This document shows, one piece after another, positions 21,209 to 30,985 of a stretch of DNA of 40,492 bases. The position numbers were made by a program, and so were the translations under genes. The stretch covers positions 1 through 40,492 of the forward strand of contig NXFV01000471.1 of assembly GCA_002803225.1 (NCBI GenBank), read 5' to 3'. Origin of the DNA: Gamarada debralockiae. Lineage: Eukaryota; Ascomycota; Leotiomycetes; Helotiales; Hyphodiscaceae. A model generated the notes under the pieces. It did no database searches. It worked only from the letters and a program-made list of their open reading frames with translations, and was not told the DNA's origin. Every line of letters starts with the position of its first letter. Position 1 is the stretch's first letter.

Positions 21209-21973
21209 CTTGGGGCGCGCTCTTCGGAATGTACTCAATTGGCGGAAGTTGTAAAGGCTGGAAGCTGCAACGGCGAGAACTGGCGCTCCTGAAGTAGACC
21301 TTTAACAGAAATCCAAAGGGCACAATTTTGTGAAGTCAGGCCATCATCCATCGATACCAGGCAAGTGCCAGCTCGTCCCGAGTTTAGATTCCCATGCATC
21401 CATGGAAGATGCGTGGCAGCTCCTTTCAGCGTGTCGGCACACTTCGGAATCGCGACGTGGGGTTTTCCCGGGCAATTCATACAATAACCCTACGCCTCGA
21501 CCTCCTCGCGGTCATACGTTCCACCCCGTGGGGAACTCTATTCATTTGGCAGCGAGGCAGCGGGGCAGCGGGCAATGGATGTATGCCTTGAGCTTTAGGC
21601 ATAATGTACAAAGGTTGAGAAGATGGAGAGCTTAGGTAATCCTAAGTGCGGAGGAGGTTGAGGTTGTATAGCCTCAGTCAGAATCATCATCCCCCCCAAT
21701 CCCAGAGAGATCTGGAATGAGGCGACCTTAACTGACAAAATATGGAGTGCACGCCGCAGCTGTACACATATCTGTGCTGGTCTAGACAGGGTGAAACCGA
21801 TGGAAAATGAGGTTCGTGGACGGCATTTATAGTGCCATAGCTCCTTCGCCGATACAAGCATGTGAACGAGGATGGAATGTATTGAATGACTGCCATTGAA
21901 CGATTTATCACTGAAGCTGAAACTATCTAACAGGCATAGAAAAATCCCCCATGAATCCGCCTCTACGGTCTAT
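21209..21973. promoter_or_regulatory. Upstream region of the hydroxylase and 3' end of the next gene
   Basis: The hydroxylase and the flavin monooxygenase are both on the minus strand, so this gap holds the promoter of the former and the terminator of the latter. Short frames here show no domain. I see no clear operator. Confidence 0.4.
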
Positions 21974-24318
21974 TTATAATTGCGCAGCAGGAGCAGTTGC
22001 AGGCTTGACATATTTATAACGATGGCCCTCATAGAGGGGCAAAGGAGTACCCATCGCCTTAGCCTTTACCTGAAGAGCAATGAAACGGCCATAGAATCTT
22101 GCTTGACCAACAGCACCTCCATGCATCCAAAATCCGGGGTCTAGGTACTGAAGTTAGCCCAATTATTGCCAATGGGGAGGGTGTGATTACGCCCTGACGG
22201 CTTGAAAGCACCCTGCAATTCTCCTTCATCATTTAGGCCCCAGAAGTGCTCCACTCGGCTCGCAACTTTGCTACCAAACATTTCAGTAACGATACGCTTG
22301 AGGTCTCCAACAAAGCCAGTAGAAAAAACGATGACATCCGCCTTCAGATGATCACCGTTGGCGCACTTCAGGCCATCTTCCGTGTATTCAACAGGGAGCG
22401 AGTCAGCTTTGACCTTGATCTATAGTCTCGTCAGCGGAGCTTCGAGTGAGCTCTGTTGAGGGGCTCCAAATTACAATGTGCTACACACCTGGCCACGGGC
22501 TATCTTCCCCGACGCGCCCACATCCATGTAGTGACCCCCGAAACGTTCGTACATGCAGTACATCAAGTCTCCATATCGGTCGAGTTTAAAGCCTGCTTGC
22601 TCAAGAGCGTCGAACCGTTCATAATCGTCACGGATCTTCTTATGCAGATTCATCAACCCCAGCAACCTACCAACAGCTACAGGGCTCGAGAAGAACATCC
22701 GGTCTCCTGTTTCAGTGGGGAGTGTTGCATTGTAAGCTCCTGAGATTAATGTGTCAGCTTGCTGTATCTCCACTTCCTCGCTCAAGCACATACGATCATG
22801 GGTTCCCTTGTAGTGCTCAATTGGGATGACAACTAGACACAAATGATCAGTACGAAGGGTGGAGCGACCTGAAGGGGTTCGCGTTCATACATGTCTTGGT
22901 CCGTTGCACGAGAGTCACCTGTGCCATGCCTGCATCCAACATGTCCTCGGCCACATCGTGAGCTATGTTGTTAGTTTGGTTACAGCTGACTGGCGGGATT
23001 TTATACCTGTATTCGCGGACCCTACTACAACTCCATGTTTTCCCGTCCAATCTTGGGCGGACTTATAGTTTGCTGAATGGAGAGTAATCCCTTTGAAAAC
23101 TTCCTGATGCAAAGAGTTAGTGTCTTCTAGTCGGAATGGAAAGGACAAGACTCACTTTGTTCTTGTAGGTCGGAATTAAGGGGAATTGGCATCCTCCACC
23201 AACAGCAAAAACAACGGAGGCACAGGTTATGGTTGATTCTTTACCATCGCGCAGGGCTTTCAGTGTCCAAGTCTCCGTTACTTCATCATATGATCCAGAA
23301 ACAAGAGTTGTTAGGTGCCAAATGTTCTAATCAGGGAATTAGTTTTGGCGAGATCTGGTTGGGTGTTGGTCAACTTCCTGGTTGATACTTCCTGGCCCAT
23401 TCTTTGTATCCACGTGCCAAGTCATCTTTGGTGAGCCACTCCTGGTAAGTGCTTGGAAATGTTCGATCAAATGGCAAATGTGCTTCGCAACGTTAGTTCG
23501 TACAGAGCTGGACCGGGCTTCAAAGTGGTTACTCACCAAACTCTCTGACGGTGTGCACTGTGGGCTGTTAGAGTGTATTACGGAGCCGAAGAATATCGAG
23601 ACTTACATCTTGTTGAGTCGTATCTCTCCTTCCAGTTATCTCCCACCTCGGCATATTTATCGAGGATCACATAGGATACACCCAGCGCCTTCAGTCGTCC
23701 ACCAACACCTAATCCGGATTGGCCACCGCCAACAACAACGCATTCAAAATCCCTTCCCCCAGCATGCGTACAATTCGCTCCATTGACTCCATTGGCTCCA
23801 TCGACTCCGTTCACTCCATTTGCACCATTCACATGTGCCTCTTTGGAGATCTCATCGACTGATCGTAGCTCATCGCAGCTAGGTTGGCCCTTGATTCCTT
23901 CCAGGATTGTCTTGAGCAGCCATATCTTCCATGTACCGTCCTCTTCCGGGACGACAGACAAGAATCCACTGCAATTGAGTGCCGGAGTTCCGTTGGTTTC
24001 GAAGGTAAAGCCAAGCTCTACCCACGAATGCTTGGCGACACGAACCACATGAGGTTTCCCTCGGATCGCAAAAGCAGATGGTTCGTGTATTTTACTTATG
24101 TCCTTCCACGCAGCCGCAACCGTCTGCGATCCATAGAAAGTCCGCATAGAGCCCGTCACGGCAAAGGTATCCCGCCAGACAGCATTTTTCACAAAGTGCT
24201 CTGGGATTAGATTCTCGAGGACTGGTTGGAAGGACTTTGCTAATGCCTCGAGGTCGAGATATTCAGAAATGATGACTGTGGGCAGCGAGACTGGCAGGTC
24301 TGGGAGAGAGTAAACCAT
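21974..24318 (-). CDS. Flavin-containing monooxygenase with NTF2-like N-terminal domain
   Basis: About 635 residues in nine exons. Residues 1 to about 150 resemble the SnoaL/NTF2-like domain fused to this fungal FMO subfamily. A VNGANGVNGVDGANGVNGAN linker follows, then VVVGGGQSGLGVGGRLKALG (FAD fold). The next markers are LDKYAEVGDNWKERYDS, RLHTVREF, LPFDRTFP, FKGITLHSANYK (the FxGxxxHxxxY fingerprint of FMOs rather than Baeyer-Villiger enzymes), VVVGSANTAHDVAEDM (NADP fold), DVIVFSTGF and a C-terminal GFWMHGGAVGQARFYGRF. Eight introns are placed; seven are canonical and in phase. The third (about 23388-23327) has good GT and AG ends but leaves the frame one base short between ARK and NIWHLTTLV, so a one-base deletion, an unusual splice or a sequence error is likely. 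Substrate unknown. It shares a 503-bp divergent promoter with the next gene. Confidence 0.8.
23770..23835 (-). repeat. 9-bp coding minisatellite in the FMO linker
   Basis: Repeats of the form CCATTGACT/CCATTGGCT/CCATCGACT encode alternating NGV/NGA/DGA triplets between the NTF2-like and flavin domains. The linker is low complexity and in frame. Length changes in steps of 9 bp would lengthen or shorten it without loss of function. Confidence 0.7.
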
Positions 24319-24821
24319 GATGCTGAATCTGTAAATGGGTTCAGGGTGAAATTCAAGGCAAGATGTCTATCAGCCGTCAACAAGATGGGATGGAGACAAT
24401 GTAGGCGTAACCATGACTATAGTCTTCAAGTAAATATTTAAGACTGAGATGTCGGAACTTGTACTTTGCCGAGGTGTGTGGATGGACTTTTGCGATTCAG
24501 CATTTGCTTGACAATGTACCCATTTGGGCTAGCGCTTCGAGATGCATATCGGACTCTAGGGAGGGGTAGCCGAATGAGGGGGCTCCGGGTCTTGGGTATC
24601 GGCCTATAGGAGAATTCCCACATGCCGTTCTCGCAAATTATGTATGTCTAATCTATCACAATAACCCTCATCATATATTTTTAATTTATCCACCGCACCG
24701 AGGGCCCACAGTCCTCGTCTTTGACTGACAGCCTTCCCCTCGAGTCTTATTACCACGAAAACAGATAGAATGGGGATACTCGATTTTCTGTGTGACTTTC
24801 GTGCTCGTGAAGGAGAGAAAG
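24319..24821. promoter_or_regulatory. Shared divergent promoter (FMO / decarboxylase-like gene)
   Basis: Start codons of two divergently transcribed genes flank this 503-bp gap, which suggests co-regulation. A TATATT string sits near 24674. No operator could be matched to the other divergent promoters by eye. Confidence 0.45.
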
Positions 24822-25649
24822 ATGTCCTTAAAGCTACTTGGTACATTGCCGCGGTATGATATTCCTCCAATTTCGACACCGGATGAATTACAGCTGAATC
24901 TTGAAGGCTGCTGGGCTTGCGGCTGCCAACCAGGGCATCCACACACCCGAGCTCTACCTCTTAGCGACAGAGGGCCTCTCACTTGAACACAAGAAGATAG
25001 TCCAGCGAAGGATCAAAGAGGCTCTACTAAAGGGAACAGTCCTCTATGGTGTACCTCGAGCGGCGCAAGCACTGGGTCCGCTTTACCGAAGTGTGCCCGA
25101 TGGGGAGATGGATCTTTATTCACCTAGGTAAAGCCACTCTTTCAGTTGATAATTTTGTGCTTTGTTTTGATGGGAAGTATCTAATTGTTCTGACTGAAGA
25201 ACCGAGAAACTCGGTCTGAGGGGAGAGGACGAGAGACGGGTCGAAAGGGCGCGAAAGTATTTTGACACCACCTGGACACCTGGTCAAGCTCAAGAACAGC
25301 GAGACCGAGTCCTCAAATACCACCCAGACAGCTGTAGGTTTCAATTCGCGTCTAAATTGCCAACACTCCTCTGATTCCTAGACCAGACCTTTTGAACCTT
25401 GAGACCATATATCAGTTGTGGATCAGCGAAGATGCCATCCTGTCTAATTTTGAGACTCAAATGTGCACGGCCACCCTACTCACATGCCACGACTCCCCGA
25501 TTCAAGCAATGTGGCATACTCGTGGGCTTGTACGCCATGGAGCAACTTTGGAACAGGCACGTTTCGCTCAAGATCTTGGCTTAGTTATTGCCAAACAATT
25601 TGGTTGCAAGACTGGTGACATCACAATGGTTGATGATATCACTTTTTGA
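24822..25649 (+). CDS. Carboxymuconolactone-decarboxylase-like protein
   Basis: A member of the AhpD/CMD-like superfamily. Exon 1 (24822-25127) encodes the start MSLKLLGTLPRYDIPPISTP. Later in exon 1 come GIHTPELYLLATEGLSLEHK and VLYGVPRAAQALGPLY. Intron 25128-25199 leads to exon 2 (ERARKYFDTTWTPGQAQEQR), and intron 25338-25381 (weak GTTTCA donor) leads to exon 3 (LNLETIYQLWISEDAILSNF, then HTRGLVRHGATLEQARFAQD). The N-terminal part and the rest of exon 1 are in different frames: the switch falls near 24905 (GAAGGCTGC) and no canonical intron joins them. A one-base insertion, a pseudogene or a later start are all possible. The usual CxxC of AhpD is not visible. Bacterial relatives decarboxylate ring-cleavage lactones; the fungal activity is not known. 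Confidence 0.7.
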
Positions 25650-26091
25650 GGAGGGTTGTCTATGTGACTCTGCTTGCGATAAGTTTTGGAGGATTGTGTC
25701 AAGAGGTCCAAACTATGGGCTTCTCTTCACAGGAAGCAGAAACGCGATTGAAGTCGAAATATGAAGTATGCTACCATTGGGATGGGATGGGTCTTTTCGG
25801 TGCGAAGCTCTTTTGTAATGAAGACTTCTAAACATGTAGTATTCTTAGTGCTGACAGTCACGCTATAAATATCACCCGAGAAGTCACTGAAGTATGAACG
25901 TTCTGCATGAAAGTACTTTCGGTAATTTTATATGCAAATGAACGTCAGAATCATGCCACGTGAGACCAAACAAATTATATTCGGGAGATCTACGGAACTA
26001 CAACATCAAGTATATTATTTGATTGTAGCCACGGCCATTGATCCTCCTTGATTCAACATGCACCCCTTAATAATCCACCCTTCTGGGACTT
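25650..26091. other. Convergent intergenic region, nothing recognised
   Basis: The gap between the 3' ends of the decarboxylase-like and VOC genes. A short frame at 25646-25831 lacks any domain. One CACGTG hexamer occurs near 25959. Confidence 0.4.
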
Positions 26092-26688
26092 CTAGTGCTT
26101 ATTGAGCAGATGTGCAGGTGTGCCTCTGGATCCCGTTTCAGGCCGCTTCTTGATAGAAGCAAGATCTTCCCCAGACTGCAGGCGCCTAACAAGTTCCTCG
26201 GGATCAAAATCAGTCCCGATCGGGTTCTCTTTGAAAGCATCGGAAAGCATGAAGTCCGTAGCGTCGTCATTGTTGTCAAAGAGATCGACCTGTGTCTCGA
26301 GATAATTTCCGTCTGGGTCCTTGTAGTAAATCGACATGGTGATGCCATGGTTGACGCACCATACTGGCAGCATTCCAAGCTGCTTCCTTTGCCGGTACGC
26401 CAGCACGAGGTCGTGGAGGGAATGGAAGCCAAATGCTATGTGTTCCAGCCCTGCGCTCGACGGAATTTTGTCGCTCGTCCCTGCCATAGCACTGATAGCG
26501 ATTCGGTGATGCTCCTCATCGAAACAGAGGAATGCAATTCTGCTGCTCTCGAAGCGGGCTTCAGCATTCAGAAATTTCTTGTAGAAAGCCACCATCTCCT
26601 CGAATTTGTTCGTCCGGAGGAAGATATGCGCCAATGTCGCCGGACGCATCACTATCTCTCCCGGTGAATCAAAATCAATTGTTGACAT
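26092..26688 (-). CDS. VOC-family protein, extradiol-dioxygenase/glyoxalase-like
   Basis: An intronless 198-residue protein of the vicinal oxygen chelate fold. The expected metal triad is in place: His in LAHIFLRT (about residue 20), His in GLEHIAFGFH (about 82) and Glu in DPDGNYLETQVD (about 130). The conserved FYKKFLNAEARFE and YYKDPDGNYLE segments are also visible. Members of this family include catechol 2,3-dioxygenase-type extradiol ring-cleaving enzymes, glyoxalases and resistance proteins. The DPDGNYLE form with a single domain fits a type I extradiol dioxygenase-like enzyme, and the neighbouring ring hydroxylase and FAH hydrolase support that reading. A non-dioxygenase role cannot be excluded. 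The tail after about residue 150 is a variable extension. Confidence 0.85.
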   Translation of the reverse strand: MSTIDFDSPGEIVMRPATLAHIFLRTNKFEEMVAFYKKFLNAEARFESSRIAFLCFDEEHHRIAISAMAGTSDKIPSSAGLEHIAFGFHSLHDLVLAYRQRKQLGMLPVWCVNHGITMSIYYKDPDGNYLETQVDLFDNNDDATDFMLSDAFKENPIGTDFDPEELVRRLQSGEDLASIKKRPETGSRGTPAHLLNKH

Positions 26689-27246
26689 GGTTTTGAATTA
26701 TTGGTGTGATACTGTGTGGAGTCTTGTAGAGTAAGGTAGTCAGGGACGAGAATGCGGGTCTCTTAAGAGAGAGGTAAAGTCCTTGATCCAACGATTTTAA
26801 ATGAAGCAGCGTGTGTTATATTGGATTTGTCAGTTCACAGATGAATTTCTAATGATTTATGATACTCAAAAGTTTAGTGTGGGAAATCCCCGAGAAACTC
26901 AAATCCGCTTTCGCACAAGAGCTGAAAGTAGATGTGCATATGAGGTGGGAATAAGCCGACCGCCACAATCATCGCCATGACGGTTGTCGGCTACTTTACG
27001 ATTCGTATGAGTCATGCATCATGCCTCAGCCCTTCCATTCGGCTCCAGTGAAGGGAAATGGGACATTTCGAACATCCCTATAACGGAAATATGGCGTTGC
27101 CCGGCTTTGGACGGAGATGCAGGTTCATTCCACGGCCTACATATACATCGACGCAGAACGGGCAACTTTGCATAAACAGCCTTCTACGAGAGTGACAAAC
27201 CAGGATCCGAATACCAACACCACTATCTGAAGCACATAATCTTTCA
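26689..27246. promoter_or_regulatory. Shared divergent promoter (VOC / SDR genes)
   Basis: A 558-bp gap between divergent starts. It contains an inverted repeat AGCCGAC (26954-26960) and GTCGGCT (26986-26992) separated by 25 bp. CGG/CCG half-sites like these are used by fungal zinc-cluster regulators. Binding is not shown. Confidence 0.45.
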
Positions 27247-28138
27247 ATGGCGGGGCAAAAAAAAGTCGGACTCGTGACGGGTGGTGCTTCAGGCATCGGT
27301 CTTGCTCTCACCAAACACCTCTTGTCCAAAGGCTATCGAGTCGTAATTGCCGACATAAACGGCGAAACAGGCAACCAGGTCGCCAAAGAGCTCGGTCCCA
27401 ATGTTTTTAGTATACAATGCGACGTCTCGAGCTGGGAATCCTCTGCGGCAATGTTCAAGAAGGCATTTGAATGGGCTGGCCACATTGACTTTTTCGCGGC
27501 CAACGCGGGCACCGCAGAGAATGAGTCGCTGTATTCCTTACCAGATGATCCGGAGCCTCAGAAGCCGAATCTGGCAACTATTGAAGTTGACCTTCTCTCC
27601 GCTTTTTACGGATTGAAACTCTACAGACATTACGTACGCAAGAGCGGCGCCGGTACGGGCGGGAAGGTTGTCGCCACTTCCAGTATGGCTGGAATCTATC
27701 CAATGTATGTCGCGCCGATTTACGGTGCTGCGAAGCATGGTGTAAGTCTATCTCCTATGCAAAAGTGTGGTGTGTTTGCTAATGCTGGAAAAGGTCGTTG
27801 GTCTCTGCCGCGCTGCAGGGCTCAAGCTTTACAGCCAGGAGAAGATCACTCTGAACTGTGTGTGTCCAGGTCCTGTAGATACTGGTATTTCGCCTGGAAT
27901 GCAGAAATTAGTCCCTGACGAACACATGACCTCAATGGAGGCGGCCATATCGGCCTTCGACAAATTCCTCACGGAGGACCTCACCGGCGAGGTGGCTGAA
28001 GTCTCTGGTTCAGAAGTGTTTCTCCGCAAACCTCTCGAGTACTCGAATGAAACCGCCCGCTTCTTGAACCAGGGTATGCTCAAGCCTAAGAAGTTCGACA
28101 GTTATTATGATCGTGCTAACCACGATGACAAGAATTAA
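27247..28138 (+). CDS. Short-chain dehydrogenase/reductase
   Basis: A classical SDR of 279 residues, close to the usual 250-280. Two exons (27247-27741 and 27794-28138) flank a 52-bp intron with a GTAAGT donor. Features in order are TGGASGIG (cofactor glycine motif, residues about 11-18), ADINGE ending strand two (an Asp that favours NAD(H)), CDVSS, ANAGT (NAG), the catalytic Ser in VATSSMAG, and YGAAKHG (YxxxK). These are followed by CPGPVDTGI. The overall shape resembles 15-hydroxyprostaglandin-dehydrogenase-like fungal SDRs. It probably oxidises an alcohol or reduces a ketone intermediate of the cluster pathway; substrate unknown. Confidence 0.92.
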
Positions 28139-28721
28139 GCAACGAGGGAGTGTTGGATGAAAGACTTTAGCGTGCTCCCATCTGGGCGTGAATCGGCTCG
28201 TTGCAAACTAGCGAGGAGTGTGGAGGCTTCACTCAGGGCAGGTTGGGACGGACTGGCTGCTGAATTTCGCGCAGTTATGAGTAGGTAGCTCATATCTAGT
28301 CGCTCATCACCAGGTACTTTCGTACATCAGGCGAGAAATACATGCTTTACTGATTTCCCAGTGCTATTTTCATTGGTTCATGATAGAAGTTCCGATGAAG
28401 AAACTTGGTGCAAGTTACGTTCACTCCCGTTTTAGTCTGAATAATGGGATATTTACCCTAGACTGCTTAATACAAAGCTCTACAGAGACCTGAGAATTCC
28501 GCTTGCAGCTGTAATAGGAGACCTTGTGGTTTCTCAAGGTGTGGCGATGCCATTCACATTGTATATCGAGAGAATACCATGATTATATATTCTATTCCTG
28601 AGATTTTCAGGAGAATTCATTCTGTCTTCTATGGGACCTTCCCTGGCTACATCTATAGTACCCTTGTGGTGGCTATTGTCCTGAGCGCCAGGGCAGTTAT
28701 CACTGCGCTCATCGACAATCT
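28139..28721. other. Convergent intergenic region, nothing recognised
   Basis: The gap between the SDR stop and the stop of the esterase gene. No repeat or coding frame of note. It should hold both 3' ends. Confidence 0.4.
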
Positions 28722-30086
28722 CTATAGCTTCAGTTGCTGAGCATTCCGCTCATACATGGTCTTCTCGAACAAGGTAATCATCTCCTTTGCCTGATGATCA
28801 CCAGGCGGCAGTACCTGCCCACCATAAAACCCGCAAATTCCAGCTTCTCGATCCAAAAACTATCAGACGGAGAATCAGCAGCTGTTTCTCACCAAGCTAG
28901 CCAGGGTTGCTACTTACCCAGAACAGATTCAGAGCGCCGCTCCAGGTCAAACAGCCCTTCTTCCTAAAGGACACTCCATCTGTATTGACATCTTCCGTGG
29001 TTAACAGACCACCGAGACCCCAATCATACTTCACGCCTACTGGGAAATTTCCAATGCTGCAAGGGCCTGCTGACGGCTCGCTGTCGTAGATATCTTGCAG
29101 CACCTTCTGGCTCTCCTTTGAAAGCTGCGGCTGGAACATCATTGCCGTTGTTTCCTTCTTCAGCAGGATCTCCTCGTCGACTAGCAGACTTCGCAGGATC
29201 TTTAGATATGATGATGGGGATGCGAACAAACCCTGTCCTCCCAAAGTCTCGGTAGCGCCGTCAACCATGCTTGGTCCTTTGAGTGGCAAAACCTTGCCCT
29301 TGCCATCTGGTACTGCTGGATCACGGATGGATAAACTGCATTTACGGGCGGCAAGCTTAGAGTCTCTGTCTGGCCAAAAGGTTATGTCATTGATGCCAAG
29401 CGGAGCAAAAACATTTTTCTGGAGATAGGTATCAAGGTCTGTCTGTGTGAGGCGAGCGACCAGAAGACCGGCCCAGTCAAGGCCAGTGCTATAGGACCAA
29501 GATGTACCAGGTTCAAAGATCAGAGGAGTGGTGAAACTCTCCACAACAGCCGTGGGAGGCGTCATTGCAAACTTGACTCCAAGGGTGGCGTTGTATGCTT
29601 GCAGAGCTGGTGACATGAACACATAAGATGCCCCAGAGGAGTGTGTAAGAAGGTGCCTGCAATAGGCCCAGTCAGGTACGTGTTTTTGGATGCTGCTCAT
29701 CCAATGTCTTGTTTAGATAACTTGCAGACGTACCGTAAAGTTATCGGATTCTCGCGTTTCTTCAAGACCCCTTTCCCATTCTCTATTCCGGCCAAAACCT
29801 CTACCTCTGCGAGCTCTGGAAGGACGCCCGCCACGTCGTCATCAAGGCAAACCTGACCACGCTCAACAAGCTGGAGAACCGCAACTGTCGTAATAATCTT
29901 TGTGCAGCTCGTGAGGGTCATAAGGGTATCCGTATCCAGGGGGACCTTTGGGTCCTCGGCGAGGGAGCGCACGCCGAACGACTTCGCGTAGGTGAAACTG
30001 CCGGTCTTGTTCGTCGCCACCAGCACGGCGCCAGGAATTTTGCCAGCGGCGCAGGCGGCCTCAAAGGACTTTTCGAGAGTGGACAT
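28722..30086 (-). CDS. Beta-lactamase-fold serine esterase/transesterase
   Basis: This family (class C beta-lactamase-like; LovD-type transesterases in fungi) hydrolyses or transfers esters through a Ser-Lys-Tyr centre. Three exons (30086-29734, 29656-28918, 28859-28722) with canonical introns of 77 and 58 bp give 409 residues, a normal length. The catalytic SxxK appears as SCTK in LMTLTSCTKIITTVAVLQLV, the Tyr as WSYSTGLDWAG, with HLLTHSSGASY, GGQGLFASPSSYLKIL and KYDWGLGG also visible. The last exon ends FYGGQVLPPGDHQAKEMI, as in fungal relatives. No signal peptide is seen, so it should act in the cytosol. In the cluster it could open a lactone or remove or add an acyl group. Confidence 0.92.
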
Positions 30087-30985
30087 TGCAATGCGATGGG
30101 GTCGATGGTGTTTTGTTTTGTTTTGTTTTGTTTAGTTTTGGCTGCGGCAGGCAAGCAAGAGAGCGCGGAAATGCAGGGCTCTTTATCAGGCGCCATATGG
30201 GATAAGGTTTTATTTACAGGCTCTCCAGGCGCTCTCGTACAGCAGTCTCGCCGGGCGTCGAGCCTGTCTCGAGGTGGGAGTTGAAGGGCCCGCTGCTGAC
30301 CCTTCACACCCACCCGCCATCGGGATAAACCCACGCTCCCTTGGTCTGAATGGGAGCGCGGTCCGCCGCACTTCCCAGGAAAGGTTAGCTTCGCTCCCCA
30401 GCACCCCCGCACGGAGCATTTCCCAAAAGTCTGGGGAAATCTTTTTGGCTCACATCCTTCTCTCTTCCTCCACTCTGCAGAGGCCGCGAACGGTAATAAC
30501 GACGCTCGACATTGATTTCTTGTATCGCTAAGCATGTATAGGCGCCGTCACAGTCGTCTGTAACAATGCCACAGTCTATCCCGCCTTCTGCTGAAAAAGC
30601 CGCGATGCCGGCCCAGGACTTTACCCTCTGCTACGCAGAGGTGAACATGGAGGAGATCTTTCGGCTGTCTGCGGATATCGATCTGTGGAAGGCAGCAGGG
30701 GTGAACGAAAGCAGCGTACCGACTCTTCCCCACAAGTGCCTTATGCTAGTCTGACAACAGCTGGGCAGGACGACACTTGCGCACCCACTCAACCTCACGC
30801 AGCGTTGCATCTAGCGCACGTCTCATCACCCTCTTCCTTTCAGAGTTAGTATTAGCACCATTCCATGCAGCTCTGCTCTCCAATTTGACCTAGCGTAGGC
30901 GACACAGCAACGCCAAGTGACCTCGAACAGCACTTTTCTCCATTTGGAGGTACGCTTCCTGTCAAAATTTGATTCGTTTCTCTGT
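30087..30985. promoter_or_regulatory. Divergent region between esterase and regulator, with TTTTG repeat
   Basis: The gap holds the esterase promoter and the 5' part of the regulator gene. A TTTTG pentamer is repeated about five times at 30110-30137, just upstream of the esterase start and probably in its 5' leader. Small frames (30566-30754, 30274-30531) are not recognised. I searched all three plus frames here for a zinc-cluster Cys pattern and found none. Confidence 0.45.

Noticed and set aside
25646..25831. Small plus-strand frame after the decarboxylase-like gene
   Set aside because: It overlaps the previous stop, has no domain, and begins at a non-ATG codon.
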